From positions 3,472,501 through 3,536,500 of the forward strand of contig NZ_CP108514.1 in the NCBI RefSeq assembly GCF_035989305.1: a DNA stretch of 64,000 nt. The letters run 5' to 3'. Numbering within the stretch: the first letter of the stretch is position 1; every line of letters begins with the position of its first letter. Source of the stretch: Streptomyces sp. NBC_01233 (GTDB taxonomy: Bacteria > Actinomycetota > Actinomycetes > Streptomycetales > Streptomycetaceae). This document shows positions 16,587 to 27,048 of the stretch, piece after piece. A program made the translations under genes and the position numbers. The notes beneath the pieces were generated by a model. It ran no database searches and had not been told where the DNA came from. It saw only the letters and a list, made by a program, of their open reading frames with translations.

Positions 16587-17177
16587 ATGACGACCCTGAC
16601 GACGGCTCCCGGCTGCACCGCCCTCGACACGCGGACCGCGCGGACCGCGCCCGCCACCCACGTCACCCCGCAGGGCGCTGCCTGGCTCGCCTCCGCATCC
16701 GCCCACCCCGGGAGCACCCTCGCGCTCTGGGAGGCCCGGCCCGGCCTGCCCGCCACGCTGCCCTGCGGGAGCGCCTTCGACGTCGTCAACGTTCCGCTCG
16801 TCCTCGGGCGCCGCGTCCTGGACCTGCTCTGGGCCGAGGGCCCCGGCTCCGGTCCGGTCGCCGTGCACCGCGGCAGGATGCTGCTCTTCGCCGCCCCCGG
16901 CACCGCCCACCGGCTCCCGGCCCTGCTGGCGTGGGAGGAGCGGGGAGGCTCCCGCACCGCCCCGGCACCCCTGTGCCACGGCCCCGGCGACGCCGTCACC
17001 GTGCCGCCGCTGGCCGCCGGCCCCGGCCCCTCCCGGTGGCTGGTCGCCCCCGACGCGCGGACGCCGTGGCTTCCCGGGCCCGAGGCCCTGCTCTGGGCCT
17101 TCGTACGGGCGGCCCGCAGCCCCGCACCGACCGGACCTGGGGATATCGATTTTTCGTTCCGCCGATCCTCCTGCTAA
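16587..17177 (+). CDS. Primase/polymerase-like small protein (196 aa)
   Basis: 196 aa from ATG 16587. The segment HVTPQGAAWLASASAHPGST ... ALWEARPGLPATLPCGSAFDVVNVPLVLGRR resembles the N-terminal portion of the bifunctional primase/polymerase-like small proteins common in streptomycetes. The catalytic acidic triad of a true Prim-Pol is not evident, so enzymatic activity is doubtful. It ends 18 bp before the tRNA-Lys gene at 17196. Confidence 0.6.
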   Translation: MTTLTTAPGCTALDTRTARTAPATHVTPQGAAWLASASAHPGSTLALWEARPGLPATLPCGSAFDVVNVPLVLGRRVLDLLWAEGPGSGPVAVHRGRMLLFAAPGTAHRLPALLAWEERGGSRTAPAPLCHGPGDAVTVPPLAAGPGPSRWLVAPDARTPWLPGPEALLWAFVRAARSPAPTGPGDIDFSFRRSSC

Positions 17178-17195
17178 TGTCTTCCTCGTCACCAA

Positions 17196-17269
17196 GCGCC
17201 GCTAGCTCAGTTGGTTAGAGCAGCTGACTCTTAATCAGCGGGTCCGGGGTTCGAGTCCCTGGCGGCGCA
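17196..17269 (+). tRNA. tRNA-Lys (anticodon CTT), copy 1
   Basis: A 74-nt cloverleaf. The acceptor stem GCGCCGC pairs with GCGGCGC, the D-arm is GCTCAGTTGGTTAGAGC, the anticodon stem GCTGA/TCAGC encloses CTCTTAA, and the T-arm is CGGGGTTCGAGTCCCTG. A is the discriminator; CCA is not fully encoded (CAC follows). A probable -10 TAATGT lies at 17175-17180. Identical genes occur at 27049 (minus) and 34830 (plus). Confidence 0.97.
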
Positions 17270-17276
17270 CAGACGA

Positions 17277-17310
17277 GAAGAAGGCCCCCACGCGAGTGGG
17301 GGCCTTCTTC
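17277..17310. terminator. Strong hairpin after tRNA-Lys
   Basis: GAAGAAGGCCCCCAC pairs perfectly with GTGGGGGCCTTCTTC around a GCGA tetraloop. It starts 8 nt after the tRNA and can also serve the convergent protease gene ending at 17345. Confidence 0.9.
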
Positions 17311-17344
17311 GTCGTGCCACGGCCGCGCCGCGGTCATCCCGCGA

Positions 17345-18580
17345 TCACGTCGTGATCTTCACCGTGTACGCGCCCGACCGGGTCCGGTCCGCCACCTCGA
17401 TGGTGATCCGCTCCCCCGGCACGGTGTACGTCTCGCCCACCTCCAGCGGCGCGTCCGCGAGCGGCGGGTACACCGAGCGGTCCCAGCACGCCTCCGTGTC
17501 CGGATGGGCGTCCATCACCTCGATGGGGCCGCCGCCGGACGCCGCCTCGTTGCGCACCCGGTAGACCAGCACCCCTTCCGTGCAGGTGTCCCCGTCGTTG
17601 CCGGCGGAGCCCCGCGCCTCGACGGCGATCGCGCTGCCGGGGCCCGTACGGATCACCGCGAGCCGGGTCCCGCCCGTGCCGCCGCTCGGCGGGGCCTGCG
17701 CCAGCGGCTGGAGCGTGTGCAGCGAGGAGCCCGACCGCACGCAGTCCACCTGGGAGCCGTCCAGCCAGCCCAGCTTCCACTTGTGCCAGGCGAAGAGGTC
17801 CGGGGCCATCCCGAACTGGCTGCCCATGACGTCCCAGTCGCCCACGTACGTGTCCCAGTCGCCCTTGCCGTCCGTGGGCCGGTGGTAGAGGTCGGGCAGG
17901 TCGAAGACGTGGCCGGTCTCGTGGGCCAGCACGTTGCGGTCCGGCGGGTGCCGCTCGAAGACGGTGACGATCCGCCGCAGTTCGGTGCCGTCCGCGACGA
18001 TCGGGCGGTCGAAGTTGACGACCTTCGTGGCGTCGGAGTCCACCCCGGGCGCGTCCGGGTCGGCGACGAAGTAGACGACGTCGTACTTGGCGAAGTCCAC
18101 CTCGGCGTCGGCGGCCGCGACCGCGTCCCTCAGGTAGGCCGCCCGGTCCCCGGGGGCCCAGTCCCGCCTTATGCCGTACGCGGTGGACGGCTTGGGCATC
18201 CGGATCCACTGCTTCTGCGGGTGCGGGGCCAGCCGGAACCGCCCGTACGAAGCCTGCTCGAAGAACTCGCTGGTGGCGGGGAAGTAGTCGCCGGCGATCG
18301 CCGAGGTCGTGAGGGTGCTGCGGTGGTCGGGGAAGGAGAGGAAGACCATGACCGCATCGAGTGTGCGCTCGGGCTTGGGGTAGGCGCCGTTCCAGCTGTC
18401 CAAGCCCAGCGAGTGGTGCGCCCCCGTCCGGGTCAGCGCGCAGGGTCCGGCGCCGGGATCGGCCACCGCGGGTCCCGCGACGAGCGACATGGCGACGAGC
18501 GCAGTGAGGGAGGTGAGCGCCGCAGCGGTACTTCGGATGCGGGAACGGTCCACTCCCCCGGGTGTCTGCTGTCGCGCCAC
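17345..18580 (-). CDS. Secreted M6-family metalloprotease
   Basis: 411 aa. The N-terminal signal peptide (basic head, then TAAALTSLTALVAMSLVAGPA, cleavage near VADPG at 40). The zinc site is H220-E-T-G-H224 in LAHETGHVFDLPDLYH, followed by the conserved GDWDVMGSQFGMAPDLFAWH segment with its Met turn. That order is typical of the immune-inhibitor-A-like M6 group. A beta-rich C-terminal domain follows. It is a secreted endopeptidase; the substrate is not evident. It is transcribed alone, convergent with tRNA-Lys copy 1. Confidence 0.88.
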   Translation of the reverse strand: MARQQTPGGVDRSRIRSTAAALTSLTALVAMSLVAGPAVADPGAGPCALTRTGAHHSLGLDSWNGAYPKPERTLDAVMVFLSFPDHRSTLTTSAIAGDYFPATSEFFEQASYGRFRLAPHPQKQWIRMPKPSTAYGIRRDWAPGDRAAYLRDAVAAADAEVDFAKYDVVYFVADPDAPGVDSDATKVVNFDRPIVADGTELRRIVTVFERHPPDRNVLAHETGHVFDLPDLYHRPTDGKGDWDTYVGDWDVMGSQFGMAPDLFAWHKWKLGWLDGSQVDCVRSGSSLHTLQPLAQAPPSGGTGGTRLAVIRTGPGSAIAVEARGSAGNDGDTCTEGVLVYRVRNEAASGGGPIEVMDAHPDTEACWDRSVYPPLADAPLEVGETYTVPGERITIEVADRTRSGAYTVKITT

Positions 18581-18925
18581 ATCGACCTCCGGTGGTGGAT
18601 TCGTGCCTATTTAGCCACCTTGAGGCGATTGTCTTACTAATGCCCTGTTCCGCTGCCCCACACGAGTGAGCAACGGGGCAAGCCGGTGACCCCCGGACTT
18701 CACGCACCTGCCTACAGAACGTCACGACCGATCACCCGAGATCAGTCAGGGGCTTCGCATGTTCACAGCCGCGCAGAAACGATCAAGCGATCTTGGTCCG
18801 ACGATCCGTCATCACGCCGAACTCCGGCACCTCACGCGGCGACGCCGCTGGATAGGGCCTCCCGGCAGCCTCTATGATCGGCACACTTTCCTGCACGGAC
18901 ACTCACGAACACTGCGGGGCCAACG
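18581..18925. other. Divergent promoter region, protease and GGDEF-EAL genes
   Basis: 345 bp between divergent starts (18580 and 18926). No gene is seen. TATGAT at 18873-18878 is a reasonable -10 for the cyclic-di-GMP gene, without a convincing -35. GGTGG-type purine runs precede the protease start. No operator dyad stands out. Confidence 0.5.
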
Positions 18926-20839
18926 GTGAGCGGAACCTCAGAAGGAACCGGTTCGGCGGCCGACAGCATCCGATCGGCCATTACGGAGCGTCACCCGGCA
19001 GTGCCGGCAGTGCCGTCGCGCGCCGATTCGGAGCGGCGCGACTACCGGGCCGCCTTCAACGCGGCCCACCTCGCCATGGCGGTCGTGGACCGCGACGGCT
19101 TCGTCGTCGCCGCGAACGAGGCCTTCGCCGGACTGCTGGGCAGCGAGCCGCACGCCCTCGTCCACCAGTGCGCCGCAGACCTGGTGGACCTGGCCGCGGA
19201 GGCCCGCACCTGGGCCGCGTACCAGGAGGTGCTCCGCGGCCGGCAGGCCCGGCTGCGCTGCACCCGCCGCCTCAAGCACCCCGACGGGCACTCGCTGTGG
19301 ACGGAGGTCACCCTGGGGCCCGTACCCGGGACCGGGGAGGTCCTGCTGTCCGTCTCCGACATCAGCGACCGGCGCGACCTCCAGGCCCGGCTGCGCCACC
19401 TGCAGATGCACGACCCGGTCACGCGGCTGCCCAACCGGGCGCTCTTCTTCGAGCGGCTCTCCGCCGCCCTGGAGGCCTCCTCGTACGAGCACGGCGGCGG
19501 CACCGGCCGGATCGGGCTGTGCTACCTGGACCTCGACGGGTTCAAGGCCGTCAACGACACCCTCGGCCACCGCGTCGGCGACCGGCTGCTGACCGCCGTC
19601 GCGGCCCGGCTGACCCAGTGCGCCGACCAGTCCGGGTACGGGCGCACCGGCGGGCACCTGGTCGCCCGGCTCGGCGGCGACGAGTTCGCCCTGCTGGTCG
19701 AGGACTCCACCGGCACCGAACAGCTCGCGGACCTGGCCCGGAGCGTACTGGCCGCCGTACAGGAGCCGTTCGACCTGGCCGGGCAGCGGCTGTCGGTCTC
19801 GGCGTCGATCGGGGTGGTGGAGCGGGCCACGGACGGCACCTCGGCGACCGGGCTGATGCAGGCCGCCGACACGACCCTGTACTGGGCCAAGGCCGACGGG
19901 AAGGCCCGCTGGACCCTCTTCGACCCGGAGCGCAACGCGCACCGCATGACCCGGCAGGCCCTCTCCTCGACGCTGCGCCCGGCCGTGGAGTGCGGGGAGT
20001 TCGAGCTGGAGTACCAGCCGCTGGTGGACCTGGAGAGCGGTGTGGTGCGCGGGGTCGAGGCCCTGGTGCGCTGGAACCACCCGCAGTTCGGCACGCTCAC
20101 GCCGAATCGGTTCATCGGAATTGCGGAAGAGGACGGATCCATCGTCCAGTTGGGGCAGTGGGTGCTGCGCGCCGCCTGCAGGCAGGCGCGGCGCTGGCAG
20201 ATCGAGCAGCCCAGCGACGCGCCGGTCTTCGTGTCGGTGAACGTGGCCGTGCGCCAGGTGTGGGACTCCGACCTGGTGCGCGACGTGGCGGAGATCCTGG
20301 CCGAGACGGGCCTGGCGCCGCAGCTGCTCCAGCTGGAGCTGACCGAGTCGGCCGTGATGGGCTCCGCGGGCCGGCCGCTGCAGGCCTTGCAGGCGCTCAG
20401 CGACATGGGCGTGCGGATCGCGATCGACGACTTCGGCACCGGGTACTCGAACCTTGCCTACCTCAGCCGGCTGCCGGTCTCGGTGCTGAAGCTGGACGGC
20501 TCCTTCGTACGGGGCTTCCGCTACGAGGAGGGCACGCACCCGAACCCGGCCGACGAGACCATCGTCGAGGCCCTGGTCCAGCTCGCGCACCGGCTGGGTC
20601 TGACGGTGACCGCGGAGTGCGTGGAGACCGCCGGGCAGGCGGCCCGGCTGCGCCGCGTCGGCTGCGACACCGGGCAGGGCTGGCTGTTCTCGCGCGCGGT
20701 GGCCCCGGACGTGATCGCCGGCATGATCGGGCGCCAGACGGCGGGCTCGGAGAAGTCCTCGGCGTCGCAGAAGTCCTCGGCGAAGGCCGCCGCTCAGCCC
20801 GACGGGCCCGCCCCGCACCCGGCGGGCCCCGGACTGTGA
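18926..20839 (+). CDS. PAS-GGDEF-EAL cyclic-di-GMP enzyme
   Basis: 637 aa from GTG 18926. PAS domain about 38-150 (YRAAFNAAHLAMAVVDRDGF, then SVSDISDRRDLQ). GGDEF domain about 155-335 with LDLDGFKAVNDTLGH and RLGGDEFALL (GGDEF at 250-254). EAL domain about 345-610 with E378-A-L in VEALVRWNHPQFG and DDFGTGYSNLAYL. Both catalytic signatures are intact, so it could make and degrade c-di-GMP. No RxxD inhibitory site is found in front of GGDEF (TGGH there). No membrane segment, so it is cytosolic. It belongs to the class of Streptomyces c-di-GMP proteins that time development through BldD; which one cannot be decided here. Confidence 0.9.
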   Translation: MSGTSEGTGSAADSIRSAITERHPAVPAVPSRADSERRDYRAAFNAAHLAMAVVDRDGFVVAANEAFAGLLGSEPHALVHQCAADLVDLAAEARTWAAYQEVLRGRQARLRCTRRLKHPDGHSLWTEVTLGPVPGTGEVLLSVSDISDRRDLQARLRHLQMHDPVTRLPNRALFFERLSAALEASSYEHGGGTGRIGLCYLDLDGFKAVNDTLGHRVGDRLLTAVAARLTQCADQSGYGRTGGHLVARLGGDEFALLVEDSTGTEQLADLARSVLAAVQEPFDLAGQRLSVSASIGVVERATDGTSATGLMQAADTTLYWAKADGKARWTLFDPERNAHRMTRQALSSTLRPAVECGEFELEYQPLVDLESGVVRGVEALVRWNHPQFGTLTPNRFIGIAEEDGSIVQLGQWVLRAACRQARRWQIEQPSDAPVFVSVNVAVRQVWDSDLVRDVAEILAETGLAPQLLQLELTESAVMGSAGRPLQALQALSDMGVRIAIDDFGTGYSNLAYLSRLPVSVLKLDGSFVRGFRYEEGTHPNPADETIVEALVQLAHRLGLTVTAECVETAGQAARLRRVGCDTGQGWLFSRAVAPDVIAGMIGRQTAGSEKSSASQKSSAKAAAQPDGPAPHPAGPGL

Positions 20840-20957
20840 GATGCGCCCGGCGGTGGAACCGAACGGCCTAGCCTCGTGGGCAGTTGTCTGCGGTACGCCC
20901 CTTTGTGACGATCTTCTTGCTGTCGCGACCGGACAGTCATTCGATTCAGGGGGACCC

Positions 20958-21665
20958 ATGAAACTGACCCGAGCCGCCCTCGCCGTTGCCGCAGGCGCCC
21001 TGGCGCCGGCCCTGCTGCTCTCCACCCCGTCCTTCGCCGCCGCGCCCGCCGCCGTCCCGGCGGCCGCTGCCGCGGTCGTGGGCTCGGACACGGAGAACGC
21101 CCTCGCCATCGTCAAGCTCCTCGCCGATCCGGCGAGCGGCAAGGCCGTGATCCGCGAAGCCAACAAGGCCCTCAGCGGCACCCCCGAGGACCGCGTGGCG
21201 TTCCTGACCACCGGCCTCGCGAAGGCGCAGGACGAGGACAACAAGGTCACCATCCTCAGGCTCCTGGCCGACCCCGCGACCGGCAAGGGGGTCAGGCGCG
21301 AGGCCAACAAGGCCCTGGACGGCACGGCCGCCGACCGCGTCGCGTTCCTGGCCACCGGCCTCGCGAAGGCCCAGGACGAGGACAACAAGGTCACCATCCT
21401 CAAGGTCCTGTTCGCCAATCCGTCCACCGGCAAGGCCGTGAAGCGCGAGGCCAACAAGGCCCTGGACGGCACCGCGGCCGACCGGACCGCCTTCCTGAAG
21501 ACGGGCCTGCGCCTGGCCCGGGCCCAGGACGACCGCGTGGACGTCGTGCGGATCCTGGCCCGCCCGGGCATCAGCGACGCGCTGCGCGCGGCGGCCGAGA
21601 AGGCGCTGAACGGCACCCCGGAGGAGCTGCGCCACTTCCTCACGGTCGGCCAGTACCAGGTCTGA
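20958..21665 (+). CDS. Secreted ALF-repeat protein
   Basis: 235 aa from ATG 20958 after a GGGGGA site. Signal peptide 1-28 (MKLTRAALAVAAGALAPALL then LLSTPSFA). The mature part is four tandem units of about 48 residues, each built like ILRLLADPATGKGVRREANK then ALDGTAADRVAFLATGLAKA. This is the short alanine-leucine-phenylalanine repeat of actinobacterial exported proteins. Units 2 and 3 are nearly identical at the DNA level, pointing to recent duplication. The role is unknown; the repeats are probably a helical binding solenoid at the cell surface. Confidence 0.85.
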   Translation: MKLTRAALAVAAGALAPALLLSTPSFAAAPAAVPAAAAAVVGSDTENALAIVKLLADPASGKAVIREANKALSGTPEDRVAFLTTGLAKAQDEDNKVTILRLLADPATGKGVRREANKALDGTAADRVAFLATGLAKAQDEDNKVTILKVLFANPSTGKAVKREANKALDGTAADRTAFLKTGLRLARAQDDRVDVVRILARPGISDALRAAAEKALNGTPEELRHFLTVGQYQV

Positions 21666-21680
21666 CCGCCCGCCGGACCC

Positions 21681-21713
21681 GAAGCGGCAGCCCTCGGGGA
21701 GGGCTGCCGCTTC
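21681..21713. terminator. Bidirectional terminator between ALF and DUF397 genes
   Basis: GAAGCGGCAGCCCTC pairs perfectly with GAGGGCTGCCGCTTC around a GGG loop, between convergent stops 21665 and 21723. Confidence 0.85.
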
Positions 21714-21722
21714 GGCGTACGG

Positions 21723-21959
21723 TCAGAGGCTCCGGACGAAGGCGGTGAACGCCTCCGGGGCGACCGTGAAGGCGGGCCCGTCGGGTCGCTTGGAGTCCCG
21801 GACCGCGACCTTGCCGTCTCCGCCGGTGGTTCCGCTGTACGAGGCCTTGCGCCAGGCGACGGTGCCGAGAGGGGCGCACTCGACGCAGTCTCCGCCGGTC
21901 CCGCCGCTGTAGCTCGACTTACGCCACTGCACGCCCGTCAGGTCCTGCATGGTCTCCAT
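21723..21959 (-). CDS. DUF397 protein, two tandem units
   Basis: 78 aa. Two DUF397 half-motifs, WRKSSYSGGTGGDCVECAP and WRKASYSGTTGGDGKVAVRD, followed by SKRPDGPAFTVAPEAFTAF, the usual C-terminal box. Start ATG 21959 has GGGAGG just upstream, inside the end of the XRE gene it overlaps by 41 bp. XRE-DUF5753 and DUF397 pairs are abundant in Streptomyces, where the small protein acts as partner or antagonist of the regulator, as in BldB/WhiJ-type systems. Confidence 0.9.
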   Translation of the reverse strand: METMQDLTGVQWRKSSYSGGTGGDCVECAPLGTVAWRKASYSGTTGGDGKVAVRDSKRPDGPAFTVAPEAFTAFVRSL

Positions 21960-22767
21960 AACGTTCCTCCCTTACACGGGCGATCAGAGCCGCCGATTCC
22001 TCCAGAGAGAGCGCTGCGGCCTGCAAATGGTCGTAGCGATGTGCACAGTCGCTGGCCGTCTCGGGATTCGCTGTCACATGAGCCGAACCGTAGCTCTCGG
22101 CATAGACGATATCCGGGTCGCCTTCGAACCGGAGAACGTTGAACGCCCCGACAGTGGCGGGGTGATGGCCTGCGCTGAAGGGAAGGATCTGGATCCGCAT
22201 CGCGCGGGAATCCCGGAACTTCAGCAGGTGGCTCAGCTGGTCCCGCATTATTTCGCGGCCGCCGAAGGGCCGGTGCAGCACCGCTTCGTCCAGCACCACC
22301 CAGACGAGCGGCGGACGTTCCCGGGTCAGGATGCGCTGCCGCTCCATCCTCGCGGCGACCGCCTCGTCGAGCTTCTCTCCCCACCCCGCCTTGAGGACCG
22401 CTCGCGCGTACGCCTCGGTCTGCAGGAGCCCGTAGACCAACTGAGGCTGGAACGAGGAGATGTGCGTCGCCCTGGCCTCCATCTCCGCATAGGCCTGAAA
22501 CCACGCCGGCAGCTGGCTCCGCAGGACCAGACCCACCAGGCGGGAGAACACACCACCTGTGCCGAGCGCAGCATCCACCCGTTCCGAGAAGTCCCGAGTC
22601 GGTACCCGCCGACCGTTCTCGATCATGCCGATCAGGGAACCCGTACAGAAGATGATGCTGCCCAGCTGCGCCTGCTTCAGGCCCGCCTCCCCTCTCAGGC
22701 GGCGCAGCTCAAAGCCGTAGTAGTCCAGCGGCGAGGCACTGGGATCGATGTCACGGGCCTGAACCAT
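21919..22767 (-). CDS. XRE regulator with DUF5753 domain
   Basis: 282 aa from ATG 22767 (MVQARDIDPSASPLDYYGFE); longer frames add a non-family N-terminus. The helix-turn-helix is FELRRLRGEAGLKQAQLGSI then FCTGSLIGMIENGRRVPTRD (about 19-58). The DUF5753 region from about 90 has WFQAYAEMEARATHISSFQP, then GLLQTEAYARAVL and FGGREIMRDQLSHLL. It is WhiJ-like. Its partner DUF397 gene overlaps its 3' end, indicating co-translation. Confidence 0.9.
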   Translation of the reverse strand: MVQARDIDPSASPLDYYGFELRRLRGEAGLKQAQLGSIIFCTGSLIGMIENGRRVPTRDFSERVDAALGTGGVFSRLVGLVLRSQLPAWFQAYAEMEARATHISSFQPQLVYGLLQTEAYARAVLKAGWGEKLDEAVAARMERQRILTRERPPLVWVVLDEAVLHRPFGGREIMRDQLSHLLKFRDSRAMRIQILPFSAGHHPATVGAFNVLRFEGDPDIVYAESYGSAHVTANPETASDCAHRYDHLQAAALSLEESAALIARVREERYGDHAGPDGRAVA

Positions 22768-22859
22768 GAGACGGCACCCCCAAGCGGAAACGAGCTTGTC
22801 GCCGAGCGTAGCGGCACGAATACACACCGGTGTCGCGAATCCGGCAACCATGTCACACA

Positions 22860-22899
22860 CCTCCGCCCCACCCCCGGGAGAGAGGGGGCAGGGCGGAGG
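22860..22899. terminator. Hairpin between XRE and chitinase genes
   Basis: CCTCCGCCCCACCCCC pairs with GGGGGCAGGGCGGAGG. It lies just downstream of the chitinase stop (22927, minus strand), so it probably ends the chitinase transcript. Confidence 0.7.
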
Positions 22900-22926
22900 C
22901 GTCGCTCGGCGCGGGGTGGGGGGAGA

Positions 22927-24609
<1,683 letters not shown>

Positions 24610-24690
24610 GAACTGCTCCGTGGGGGTGGGAGGAGAGAGCAAGAAGTTCAGGTGAGAGAAGTGATAGCGATCGCTCCGGCCCGGCGTCAA

Positions 24691-24720
24691 TGGTTCGGAC
24701 CAAAGAAGGACTAGACCACT
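24691..24720. promoter_or_regulatory. DasR-type direct repeats upstream of the chitinase
   Basis: TGGTTCGGACCA (24691-24702) and GACTAGACCACT (24709-24720) are two imperfect copies of the chitin-responsive repeat TGGTCTAGACCA known from Streptomyces chitinase promoters. They lie 82-111 bp upstream of the chitinase ATG. Confidence 0.75.
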
Positions 24721-24863
24721 TTCGCGCCATCTCCCCAAGTCAGAGACCTGAGCGCACATCAGAAACCGCTCGCCACCCCGGGTGACGAGCGGCTTAAGGC
24801 TGCCTTCAGACATCCCCCCGCAAGGTTTCGTCAACAAACCAGCCAAACCCCGTTTGCACGCGG

Positions 24864-25979
24864 TCAGTCGGCCGTCGACGCCTGCACGGGCATGTCGTAC
24901 GCATCTGCGACGAGCTCGTACGAGCGCAACCGGGCCGCCCCGCCGTGGGCGTTGGCGGTCAGCATCAGCTCGTCCGCGCCCGTCCGCTTCGCGAGGTCGT
25001 CCAGTCCGGTGCGGACCTCGTCGGGGGTGCCGTGGACGATGTTCGCGAGCCAGCCGTTCACGAACTCCCGCTCCCCCGGGGAGAAGGGGTACGCCGCCGC
25101 CTCCTGCGGCGTCGGAACCAGTCCGGGCCGCCCGGTGCGCAGCCGCAGCATCGACAGTGCGCCCGTGAGCACCTGGGCGCGGGCCTCCGCGTCGCTGTCG
25201 GCGGCCAGCGCCGAGACCCCGATGACGGCGTACGGGGCGTCCAGGACGGCCGAGGGGCGGAAGCTCTGCCGGTAGAGGTCGAGCGCGGGCAGGGTGCCGG
25301 CCGCCGAGAAGTGGTGGGCGTAGGCGAAGGGCAGGCCGAGCTCGCCGGCGAGCCGGGCGCTGAAGCCGGAGGAGCCGAGCAGCCACAGCGGCGGCCGCCC
25401 GGCGGGTCCCTGCACCGGGCCCGGTACGGCGTGCACGCGGGCGTACGGGTGCCCGTCCGGGAAGTCGTCGTCGAGGAAGCGGGTGAGCTCCACGAGCTGC
25501 CGCGGGAAGTCGTCCGCGGCCTCGTCGAGGCGCCCGGCCCCGCGCAGCGCGGCGGCGGTGCGCCCGTCGGTGCCCGGGGCCCGGCCGAGCCCGAGGTCGA
25601 TCCGGCCCGGGGCGAGCGCCTCCAGGGTGCCGAACTGCTCGGCTATGGCGAGCGGGGCGTGGTTGGGCAGCATGACCCCGCCCGAACCGAGCCGGATGCG
25701 GGAGGTGTGCGCGGCGAGGTGGGCCAGGATCACGGCCGGCGAGGAGCTGGCGACGCCGGGCATGGAGTGGTGTTCGGCGACCCAGTGGCGGTGGTAGCCG
25801 CGGGACTCGGCGAGCCGGGAGATGGCCACGCTGGTGCGCAGGGACGCGTGGGCGGTGCTGCCGGCGCCGACGGTGACGAGGTCCAGGACCGAGAGCGGTA
25901 CGGTTGCCGTGCCCTGCGCGGCGCCCCGGATGCTGCCGTTCCTGCCGTGCTGTCCATGTGCGCCACCGCTGTCACTCAT
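24864..25979 (-). CDS. LLM-class flavin-dependent oxidoreductase
   Basis: 371 aa from ATG 25979 with GGGAG upstream. It is a luciferase-like TIM barrel: LSVLDLVTVGAGSTAHASLR near the N-terminus, then RGYHRHWVAEHHSMPGVASS, SRIRLGSGGVMLPNHAPLAI, EALAPGRIDLGLGRAPGTDG and, late, RPPLWLLGSSGFSARLAGEL. The MsnO8-like LLM layout is complete. It uses reduced flavin from a separate reductase; the substrate is unknown. It is divergent from the IclR regulator at 26209, which may control it. Confidence 0.9.
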   Translation of the reverse strand: MSDSGGAHGQHGRNGSIRGAAQGTATVPLSVLDLVTVGAGSTAHASLRTSVAISRLAESRGYHRHWVAEHHSMPGVASSSPAVILAHLAAHTSRIRLGSGGVMLPNHAPLAIAEQFGTLEALAPGRIDLGLGRAPGTDGRTAAALRGAGRLDEAADDFPRQLVELTRFLDDDFPDGHPYARVHAVPGPVQGPAGRPPLWLLGSSGFSARLAGELGLPFAYAHHFSAAGTLPALDLYRQSFRPSAVLDAPYAVIGVSALAADSDAEARAQVLTGALSMLRLRTGRPGLVPTPQEAAAYPFSPGEREFVNGWLANIVHGTPDEVRTGLDDLAKRTGADELMLTANAHGGAARLRSYELVADAYDMPVQASTAD

Positions 25980-26074
25980 CGTCGCTCCCGTCTCGTCGTG
26001 TCGCCCGTACGAAGAATTCGAACCGTGGACGGCGGCGTGGCATTCCCGGCGGACCGGGGCAGCGCGCGTGACCA

Positions 26075-26128
26075 TGGCATATGCCAATGGAGTAGATCCA
26101 GGCGGGGAGACCTGATTGAGCCATCAAT
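26075..26128. promoter_or_regulatory. Candidate operators between LLM and IclR genes
   Basis: TGGCATATGCCA (26075-26086) is a perfect 12-bp palindrome. ATTGAGCCATCAAT (26115-26128) is a dyad with 5-bp arms (6 if the next base on each side is included). Both are in the 229-bp divergent region upstream of the IclR-type gene and are candidates for its binding. Confidence 0.45.
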
Positions 26129-26208
26129 CTCCTCAACAGGCGCTCCACATGGGCCGCTTGATGGCTATCGTGGTAGGGCAAGCGGTAACAACCTGCTAGG
26201 GGGAAACC

Positions 26209-26967
26209 GTGGCGCTGAAGCCCGAGCCGACCGCGCCGTTCCACTCGGTGCAGTACGCACTACGCGTACTCGAAACGATCGCACGGCACACCGGCGGTGT
26301 GACCGACGTGCAGATCGCGCGTGAGACCGGCCTGCCCGCCGTCCATCTCGCTCCGATGCTGCTCATGCTGCGCCGGGAGGGATATGTCCTGCAGGTGTCC
26401 GACGGCGCCTACGCCATAGGGGACTCCCTCGTCCTGCTCGGCTCGGGCATCGACCGACAGCAAGCACTCACGGACAAGCTGCAGGAGACCCTGGACCGGC
26501 TCCGCGACTCCGTCGGCGCTGCCGTCTACATCAGCCGGTACGTGGACGGCGAGGTCAGGATCACACAGTTCGCGGACAGCCCGCGCACCCCGAAGGTGCA
26601 CGAATGGGTCGACTTCCGCTCCGCCGCGCACGCCAGCGCGGTCGGCAAGTGCCTGCTCACACAGCTGGACCTGAACGGGCGGCGCGACCACCTGTCCCGG
26701 CACAAGATCGCCCGGCTCACGTCGAAGACGATCGTGAACGAGCGGATCCTCTTCTCCAAGCTGGACGCCCAGCCGGCCACCGTGCCGATGCTCGACCTGC
26801 AGGAATACGCCGTGGGCACGGTCTGCGCGGCGGTCCCGATCACCGCCGGGGCCTCGGTGGGCTGCCTGGCCCTGTCGATGCCGGTCGAGCACGCACACCG
26901 GCTGCGCGCCGCGGCGGACACCCTGAACCGGAAGGCCGCGCCGCTGCTGCTGTCGCTCACGCTCTAG
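26209..26967 (+). CDS. IclR-family transcriptional regulator
   Basis: 252 aa from GTG 26209, with AGGGGG 8 nt upstream. N-terminal winged helix about 10-75 (SVQYALRVLETIARHTGGVT, then QIARETGLPAVHLAPMLLML). The effector-binding region about 90-250 contains AAHASAVGKCLLTQLD, the conserved SAxGKAxLA-type loop of IclR proteins, and EYAVGTVCAAVPITAGASVG. The likely target is the divergent LLM oxidoreductase. The ligand is unknown. Confidence 0.88.
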   Translation: MALKPEPTAPFHSVQYALRVLETIARHTGGVTDVQIARETGLPAVHLAPMLLMLRREGYVLQVSDGAYAIGDSLVLLGSGIDRQQALTDKLQETLDRLRDSVGAAVYISRYVDGEVRITQFADSPRTPKVHEWVDFRSAAHASAVGKCLLTQLDLNGRRDHLSRHKIARLTSKTIVNERILFSKLDAQPATVPMLDLQEYAVGTVCAAVPITAGASVGCLALSMPVEHAHRLRAAADTLNRKAAPLLLSLTL

Positions 26968-27048
26968 CGGCGGGGCGGGCGGGCGGTGCGCAGGCCGGAA
27001 AACACTTCGGGCGGTTCCCGGTGAACCGGAAACCGTCCGAAGGACAGG

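Noticed and set aside
17196..17269. tRNA-Lys as the attachment site of a genomic island
   Set aside because: All three tRNAs are complete, with intact flanks and terminators and no duplicated 3' fragment nor adjacent integrase. The only integrase uses the helicase gene.
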